Positions 59,691 through 64,000 of a DNA stretch of 64,000 bases are shown piece after piece. The stretch covers positions 62,001-126,000 of the forward strand of contig NZ_WVTD01000004.1 of assembly GCF_009856825.1 (NCBI RefSeq), read 5' to 3'. Source of the stretch: Novosphingobium silvae (GTDB lineage: Bacteria > Pseudomonadota > Alphaproteobacteria > Sphingomonadales > Sphingomonadaceae). The first letter of the stretch is position 1. The number at the start of each line of letters is the position of its first letter. Position numbers and translations under genes: made by a program. Under the pieces are notes generated by a model. It saw only the letters and a list, made by a program, of their open reading frames with translations, did not search any database and had not been told where the DNA came from.

Positions 59691-61199
59691 TCAGTTCACA
59701 GGCGCGCGCCGCCGGTAGCTCAGCGCTTCGGCGATATGGACGCGGCCCACCTGCTCCGCGCCTGCCAGATCGGCGATCGTGCGCGCCACTCTCAGGATCC
59801 GCACGTAGCCGCGGGCCGAAAGGCGCATTGCCTCGGCCGCCTGCAGCAGCAGCTTGCGGCCGGCATCGTCCGGCGTCGCGTGCGCCTCGAGGAGGTCTCC
59901 ATCGAGTTCGGCGTTGGTGCGGGCCGATGCGCCCTCCAGCCGCCGGGTCTGGATGGCCCGCGCCCGCGCGACACGCGTGGCCACCTCGTCGCTCCCTTCC
60001 TTGGCGGGCGGAAGAGCGAGATCGACGGCGCGCACCGGATCGACTTCCACGTGCAGGTCGATACGGTCGAGCAGCGGGCCCGATACCTTGCTCTGATAGT
60101 CTGCCGCGCACTTGGGCGCCCGGCTGCAGGCGAGCGCCGGATCGCCAAGGTGGCCGCAGCGGCAGGGGTTCATCGCCGCGATGAGCTGGACGCGGGCAGG
60201 GTACGTCAGGTGCGCATTGGCGCGCGCGACGGTGACTTCTCCCGTTTCCAGCGGCTGCCGCAGCGAATCGAGCGCCTGGCGCTGGAACTCGGGCAGTTCG
60301 TCGAGGAACAGGACGCCGAGGTGCGCCATCGACACTTCCCCGGGTCGCACCTTGAGGCCGCCGCCCGTCAATGCCGCTATCGAGGCGGAGTGATGGGGTG
60401 CGCGATAGGGGCGGGCGCGGCTGATGCGCCCTCCTTCCAGCGTTCCCGCGACCGAGGCCACCATCGAGACCTCCAGCGCCTCCGCCGGGGTCAGGTCCGG
60501 AAGAATGCCCGGCAGGCACGAGGCGAGCAGCGACTTGCCCGCGCCGGGCGGCCCGACCATCAGGAGGTTGTGCGAACCGGCAGCCGCGATCTCCAGCGCC
60601 CGGCGTGCGGTTTCCTGTCCCTTCACCTGCCGCATGTCCCGGCTGCGTGCGGGCGCCTCGACGGTGCCGGGCTGCGGGATCGGCAGGACCTGGATGCCGC
60701 GCAGGTGATTGAGCAGGCTGACGAGATCGGGCGCGGCGACCACCGGCACGCCGCTGGCCCATCGCGCCTCGGGTCCTTGCGCGGCGGGGCAGATCAGGCC
60801 GCGCCCCCCCTCATGCGCGTGGAGCGCGGCAAGCAGCACGCCGGGCGACGGGATCACCCGGCCATCAAGCGCGAGTTCGCCCACGGCCACGAAGTCCGCC
60901 AGCATTTCCGCATCGATGACGCCCATCGCGGCGAGGAGCGCCAGCGCGACCGGGAGATCGTAGTGCGAGCCTTCCTTGGGCAGGTCGGCGGGCGAAAGGT
61001 TGATGGTGATCCGCTTGGGCGGCAGCGCCAGTCCCATTGCGGTGAGCGCGGCGCTGACCCGCTGGCGGCTTTCCCCGACCGCCTTGTCCGGCAGGCCGAC
61101 GAGAGTGAAGCCCGGGAGTCCGGGGGCGATCTGGCACTGCACTTCCACCGCGCGCGCCTCGAGCCCGAGATACGCGACCGTGGATACCAGTGCGACCAC
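59691..61199 (-). CDS. YifB/ComM family Mg chelatase-like AAA ATPase
   Basis: 502 residues from GTG 61199, with AGGGGG 7 bases upstream; the extra 30 codons to 61289 would be unusual for the family. Opening VALVSTVAYLGLEARAVEVQCQIAPGLPGFTLVGLPDKAVGESRQRV is diagnostic of the Lon-like N-domain; ATPase with GPPGAGKS, LFLDELPEF; then the Cys-rich MNPCRCGHLGD..CSRAP, and VSGPLLDRIDLHVEV. ComM helps natural transformation by promoting branch migration in some species. Its presence hints at, but does not show, competence. Confidence 0.92.
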   Translation of the reverse strand: MVALVSTVAYLGLEARAVEVQCQIAPGLPGFTLVGLPDKAVGESRQRVSAALTAMGLALPPKRITINLSPADLPKEGSHYDLPVALALLAAMGVIDAEMLADFVAVGELALDGRVIPSPGVLLAALHAHEGGRGLICPAAQGPEARWASGVPVVAAPDLVSLLNHLRGIQVLPIPQPGTVEAPARSRDMRQVKGQETARRALEIAAAGSHNLLMVGPPGAGKSLLASCLPGILPDLTPAEALEVSMVASVAGTLEGGRISRARPYRAPHHSASIAALTGGGLKVRPGEVSMAHLGVLFLDELPEFQRQALDSLRQPLETGEVTVARANAHLTYPARVQLIAAMNPCRCGHLGDPALACSRAPKCAADYQSKVSGPLLDRIDLHVEVDPVRAVDLALPPAKEGSDEVATRVARARAIQTRRLEGASARTNAELDGDLLEAHATPDDAGRKLLLQAAEAMRLSARGYVRILRVARTIADLAGAEQVGRVHIAEALSYRRRAPVN

Positions 61200-61354
61200 G
61201 AAAAATCCCCCTGGGAGCCCGGCGAGCCGGGCGAGAACGGAAGAGCGCGTAGTAACAGCGCGGCTTATCCGTGCCAGTGCGTAAATCATGCCTTACAGCG
61301 TTTTAACCGGACTTGTGAGGAGCAGGGTAAGGGCGCCTGGCGCATCCTTCGCGC

Positions 61355-62125
61355 ATGCGCTCGCTCACTGCATGCCTCGGCCTTGCCTGCCTTGTCGCCG
61401 TATCCCCCCTGTCGGCGCAGGTGATCGAGTACGAGGCGGTCGAAGTGGATGCCTACCACGCCGCCGGTGGTGGCGAGCGCAGCCTCTTCCTTCAGGGAAC
61501 CGGAGCGGCTCCGGCAGCCGACCCGGTTCCGGGCGCATCCTACCTCGCCCCCCCTTCGACGGATGCGCCCGTTCATTCCGCGCCGACGATCCCGCTCGGC
61601 GCCGCAGCCTATGGCCCGTTCCGCGTGCTCGACGGCGGGCGAGCCGCGCTGGTCGACGTGACGGATGAGCGCAGCCCGGCCCAGTTCGAGGCCATGCTGC
61701 GCGAGCACCCGGGCATCGCCACGATCGAGATGGTGGACTGCCCCGGGACCGAGGACGACCTTGCCAACCTGAGGCTTGGCCGCCTCATCCGTCAGCGCGG
61801 CATCGCCACCCACGTGCCGGCAGGCGGCTCCGTGCGGTCCGGAGGGGTCGAGCTGTTCCTTGCCGGCGCGCGCCGCATGGCCGATCCGGGCGCCGAGTTC
61901 GCGGTCCATTCATGGCAGGACGATACCGGTATGGAGCCGTCGGACTATGGAGCCGCGGCGCCCGAGAACCTTCGCTACCTCGACTATTACAAGCAGATGG
62001 GCTTCAGTCCGATCGAGGCGGAGGCTTTCTATGCCATGACCAATTCGGTCCCCTTCTCCTCCGCGCGCTGGTTCGGGTCGGGCGAGATGAGCCTGTGGGT
62101 GCGCCTGGAGCCGGCAGGCGCCTGA
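61355..62125 (+). CDS. Secreted protein with ClpP/crotonase-like fold (COG3904-like)
   Basis: 256 residues. Signal peptide about 1-21 (SPLSAQ). A Pro/Ala-rich part (about 45-85) is followed by an alpha-beta domain: IATIEMVDCPGTEDDLANLRLGRLIRQRGIATHVPAGGSVRSGGVELFLAGARRM, which resembles the periplasmic COG3904 proteins with a ClpP-type fold. The catalytic Ser region would be VRSGGVELFLAG, but the usual GxSxxS arrangement is not obvious, so activity is uncertain. It is divergent from the yifB gene. Confidence 0.6.
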   Translation: MRSLTACLGLACLVAVSPLSAQVIEYEAVEVDAYHAAGGGERSLFLQGTGAAPAADPVPGASYLAPPSTDAPVHSAPTIPLGAAAYGPFRVLDGGRAALVDVTDERSPAQFEAMLREHPGIATIEMVDCPGTEDDLANLRLGRLIRQRGIATHVPAGGSVRSGGVELFLAGARRMADPGAEFAVHSWQDDTGMEPSDYGAAAPENLRYLDYYKQMGFSPIEAEAFYAMTNSVPFSSARWFGSGEMSLWVRLEPAGA

Positions 62126-62129
62126 GCGC

Positions 62130-62378
62130 TCAGCCGAACAGCGAGGCGAGCCAGCCGCGCGGCCGCCGGACGGGCGGTGCACCCGATTCGCGCAGCAGGT
62201 AATTCGCCAGCACTGCCGCCTGGCTCTTCGTCATCAGCACCGAGGTCTGCTGTGGAGGCTCGCCCTCCTGCCATGTCGGCCGGTCGTAGGTCTGGAGCGT
62301 GAGCGCCAGGCGCTCGCCCAGGTCCTTTGCCTGCCAGCCCACGAGTACGCCGGCGCGTGCGCCGCTTTCGTCCTGCAT
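62130..62378 (-). CDS. Small hypothetical protein
   Basis: 82 residues from ATG 62378. A beta-rich start (AGVLVGWQAKDLGERLALTLQTYDRPTWQEGEPPQQTSVLMT), then a helix with Leu and Arg (KSQAAVLANYLLRESGA) and a Trp/Arg-rich end PRGWLASLFG. It converges on the upstream secreted protein gene with a 4-base gap, so the two transcripts collide or share an end. I believe it is conserved in sphingomonads, but I cannot check. Function unknown. Confidence 0.6.
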   Translation of the reverse strand: MQDESGARAGVLVGWQAKDLGERLALTLQTYDRPTWQEGEPPQQTSVLMTKSQAAVLANYLLRESGAPPVRRPRGWLASLFG

Positions 62379-62515
62379 TCACCCATCCACACGCACGAGG
62401 TCGAAAAAGGGTGATTCCCGATTGCGCGGCACGGCGCAACTCTGCGAAATGAGGACGCACGCGCATTGCCCCGCTGGAATCAGGGCCCGGCCGGGTCTGG
62501 AGCGAGTACTCGGCC

Positions 62516-62544
62516 TTGACTCGGGTGAACCCCTCCAGTATCGG
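62516..62544 (+). promoter_or_regulatory. Vegetative promoter of rpmH
   Basis: TTGACT (62516-62521), a 17-base spacer and TATCGG (62539-62544) fit the sigma-70 consensus in the gap before rpmH. A weak hairpin AAGGG-CGG-CCCTT followed by TTTGTT lies in the leader (about 62573-62590) and could attenuate the transcript. Confidence 0.6.
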
Positions 62545-62628
62545 CGCGCAGGAGTTTAGCGGTCGTCCTGTAAGGGCGGCCCTTTTTGTTCAGGTCCTTC
62601 GGGGCCAGTTGGAATTTCGAGGACCGAC

Positions 62629-62763
62629 ATGAAGCGCACTTTCCAGCCCAGCCGCCTTGTTCGCGCCCGCCGTCACGGCTTCCGCGCCCGCACGGCGACC
62701 GTCGGCGGCCGCAAGGTGCTTCGCGCTCGCCGCGCTCGCGGCCGCAAGAAGCTCTCGGCCTGA
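62629..62763 (+). CDS. rpmH: Ribosomal protein L34
   Basis: 44 residues, GAGG 7 bases upstream of ATG 62629. The basic sequence [20 protein letters not shown] followed by [24 protein letters not shown] is the universal L34 pattern. It binds 23S rRNA in the large subunit. It starts the conserved rpmH-rnpA-yidD-yidC order. Confidence 0.97.
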   Translation: MKRTFQPSRLVRARRHGFRARTATVGGRKVLRARRARGRKKLSA

Positions 62764-62811
62764 TTCGCCGCTGGCGGCAGGGGCTCGCGCCCTTGCAGGC
62801 CAGTCAGCGGG

Positions 62812-62861
62812 CGGCGCCAGCCCATGCTCTCGCCATCGTGCGGGGGCATGGGCTGGCGCCG
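62812..62861 (+). terminator. Strong hairpin between rpmH and rnpA
   Basis: Perfect 15-base arms (CGGCGCCAGCCCATG at 62812-62826, CATGGGCTGGCGCCG at 62847-62861) with a 20-base loop, followed by TTTTGCTTT. It looks like an intrinsic terminator or attenuator that would give more L34 than RnpA message. Confidence 0.75.
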
Positions 62862-62900
62862 TTTTGCTTTGGCGCGAATCGCGGGTAAGCATCCGAGCCG

Positions 62901-63284
62901 ATGGCCGACGCCTATACCATCCTGACCCGCCGGGCGGATTTCCTTGCCGCGAATCGCGGTCTTCGAGTCGCGCGGCCGGGTTTCGTGCTGCTTGCCAACC
63001 GCAACGACGGACAGGGGCGGCGGGCCGGTATCACGGTGACGAAGAAGATCGGCAACGCCGTCGTGCGCAATCGCATGAAGCGGCGCTTCCGGGCGCTCCT
63101 GCGCGAACTCCTGCCGGAGCATGGCCTGGCGGATACCGATCATGTCCTGATCGGCCGCGAAGGGGGGATCGAACGCGATTTCGCCGTCCTGCGCAGCGAA
63201 CTCGTGGCCGCACTCGGCCGTGCCGGCGCGGGCAAGGGCGATGCGCCCCGGCCGCAGAACCGCCGGCGGGGCCCGCGCAAGTGA
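62901..63284 (+). CDS. rnpA: Ribonuclease P protein component RnpA
   Basis: 127 residues. Family motifs: [27 protein letters not shown] at the start, then [30 protein letters not shown], the RNR motif. It assists the RNase P RNA in trimming tRNA 5' ends. It is followed by yidD with a 4-base overlap. The C-terminus is extended by a basic tail ([17 protein letters not shown]). Confidence 0.96.
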   Translation: MADAYTILTRRADFLAANRGLRVARPGFVLLANRNDGQGRRAGITVTKKIGNAVVRNRMKRRFRALLRELLPEHGLADTDHVLIGREGGIERDFAVLRSELVAALGRAGAGKGDAPRPQNRRRGPRK

Positions 63285-63526
63285 AAAAGGCGCTGGCCTT
63301 CCTCGTCTCCCTTCCGGGCCTGCTGATGATCGGCCTTGCGCGGCTGTGGCAGATCGGCCCTTCGGCCATCATGCCGCCCACCTGCCGGTACAGCCCCTCG
63401 TGTTCGCAATACGCCATCGAGGCGGTGCGCAGGCATGGTGCGATCAAGGGTGGATTGCTGGCGTTCTGGCGTCTATTGCGCTGCAACCCTTGGGGCGGGC
63501 ACGGTCACGATCCGGTCCCGGACTGA
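63281..63526 (+). CDS. yidD: Membrane protein insertion efficiency factor YidD
   Basis: 81 residues from GTG 63281 (GTGA overlap with rnpA). An N-terminal hydrophobic part (about 4-22) leads to [56 protein letters not shown], the classic YidD signature with three Cys. It acts in the inner membrane beside YidC. Confidence 0.96.
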   Translation: MKKALAFLVSLPGLLMIGLARLWQIGPSAIMPPTCRYSPSCSQYAIEAVRRHGAIKGGLLAFWRLLRCNPWGGHGHDPVPD

Positions 63527-63594
63527 CGAGACCTTGAAGAAGCCGGTGGCGCGCCGCGCCGCCGCGACCGGAATACGAGCAGGAACAAGCCTTC

Positions 63595-64000
63595 GTGGAA
63601 AACCAGCGCAACATCATCCTAGCGGTCCTGCTGACCGCGCTCGTCCTGTTCGGGTGGGAAGCCGGTGTCGGCTACTTCTACCCGCAAGCCAAGACGCCGA
63701 CGCAGACCGTCGCGGCGGGAGGTGCCGAAAAGGCGACCAGCCCGACCAAGCCGACCCGCGAGGGCGGCCTGCGCGATGCGGCCGACGTGGCGCTGGAGAC
63801 GAAGGACCTCAAGAGCGCGCTGGCATCGGGCGGCCGTGTCGCCATCGCCGCGCCGGGCCTCTCGGGCTCGATCAACCTGACGGGCGCCATCGTCGACGAC
63901 CTCGTGCTCAATCGCCACCGCGAGACGGTGGAGAAGAAGTCGGGCCCTGTGCGCCTGTTCTCCCCGGCGGGCACCCCGGCGCAGCAGTTCGCGCAGGTGG
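63595..64000 (+). CDS. yidC: Membrane protein insertase YidC, N-terminal part
   Basis: The GTG start at 63595 follows AGGA 10 bases upstream, and the frame is open to the end of the window (135 residues seen). VENQRNIILAVLLTALVLFGWE forms the first membrane helix, as in alphaproteobacterial YidC, then a long periplasmic linker (Lys, Thr, Ala-rich) and the beginning of the periplasmic beta domain (GRVAIAAPGLSGSINLTGAIVDDLVLNRHRETV). The insertase core lies beyond the window. Confidence 0.95.
   Translation, partial: MENQRNIILAVLLTALVLFGWEAGVGYFYPQAKTPTQTVAAGGAEKATSPTKPTREGGLRDAADVALETKDLKSALASGGRVAIAAPGLSGSINLTGAIVDDLVLNRHRETVEKKSGPVRLFSPAGTPAQQFAQV

Overview
The window is about 64 kb of high-GC chromosome, nearly all coding, with long runs of overlapping same-strand genes. 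The gene content points to a sphingomonad alphaproteobacterium, probably Novosphingobium or a close relative. The main clues are a PhoK/SPAP-type alkaline phosphatase, a short (274 aa) flagellin, a mitofilin-like protein beside hemD/hemC, and a rpmH-rnpA-yidD-yidC block in the alphaproteobacterial arrangement. I see no rRNA, tRNA, CRISPR array, insertion sequence or prophage.

Layout. (1) 1-3.2 kb: the end of a catabolic-looking cluster of two short-chain dehydrogenases and a PLP aminotransferase, then an unknown small gene. (2) 3.4-40.7 kb: one continuous flagellar region. On the minus strand a sigma-54 activator overlaps fliE and heads a co-oriented run fliEFGHIJKLMNOPQR-flhB-fliD-fliS, followed by an atypical FixJ/NarL-type regulator. 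Flagellin (fliC) reads the other way from a sigma-28-like promoter. Then come a secreted TPR protein, motB and motA, and the rod/hook/ring genes flgB-C-D-E-F-G-H-I-J-K-L, all minus strand and read from a clear sigma-54 promoter before flgB. Divergent from flgB is a plus-strand set: a second MotA/MotB-like pair, flgA, flgM and flgN. A second sigma-54 promoter follows, driving a lytic transglycosylase gene, flhA and fliA. (3) 40.7-64 kb: envelope and housekeeping genes: a family 25 glycosyltransferase, DsbD, PhoK-like phosphatase, a UbiH-family hydroxylase, mitofilin-like protein, HemD, HemC, TsaD, GpsA, a flippase, an OmpA protein, a 30-residue membrane protein, a helix-hairpin-helix membrane protein, a LuxR-type regulator, UvrB, a lipoprotein, an alpha/beta hydrolase, YifB/ComM, a ClpP-fold-like secreted protein, L34, RnpA, YidD and the start of YidC.

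How the flagellar genes fit together (inference from order and sites). The sigma-54 activator would switch on flgB-L and the slt-flhA-fliA operon. Inverted repeats of the form CGGCAA-N4/5-TTGCCG lie near both sigma-54 promoters and before flgM and are candidate activator sites. FliA (sigma-28), held by FlgM until the hook is complete, would then read fliC. The structural set is nearly complete, but several parts are reduced: FliM has no N-terminal CheY-binding motif, FlgD has only its N-terminal domain, FlgE and flagellin are short, and FlgJ is split into a rod-binding protein and a separate transglycosylase. No chemotaxis genes, flhF/flhG, flaF or flbT are in the window.

The most unusual item is the second stator-like pair between flgB and flgA: a MotA/ExbB-like protein plus a small partner with a membrane aspartate but no peptidoglycan-binding domain.
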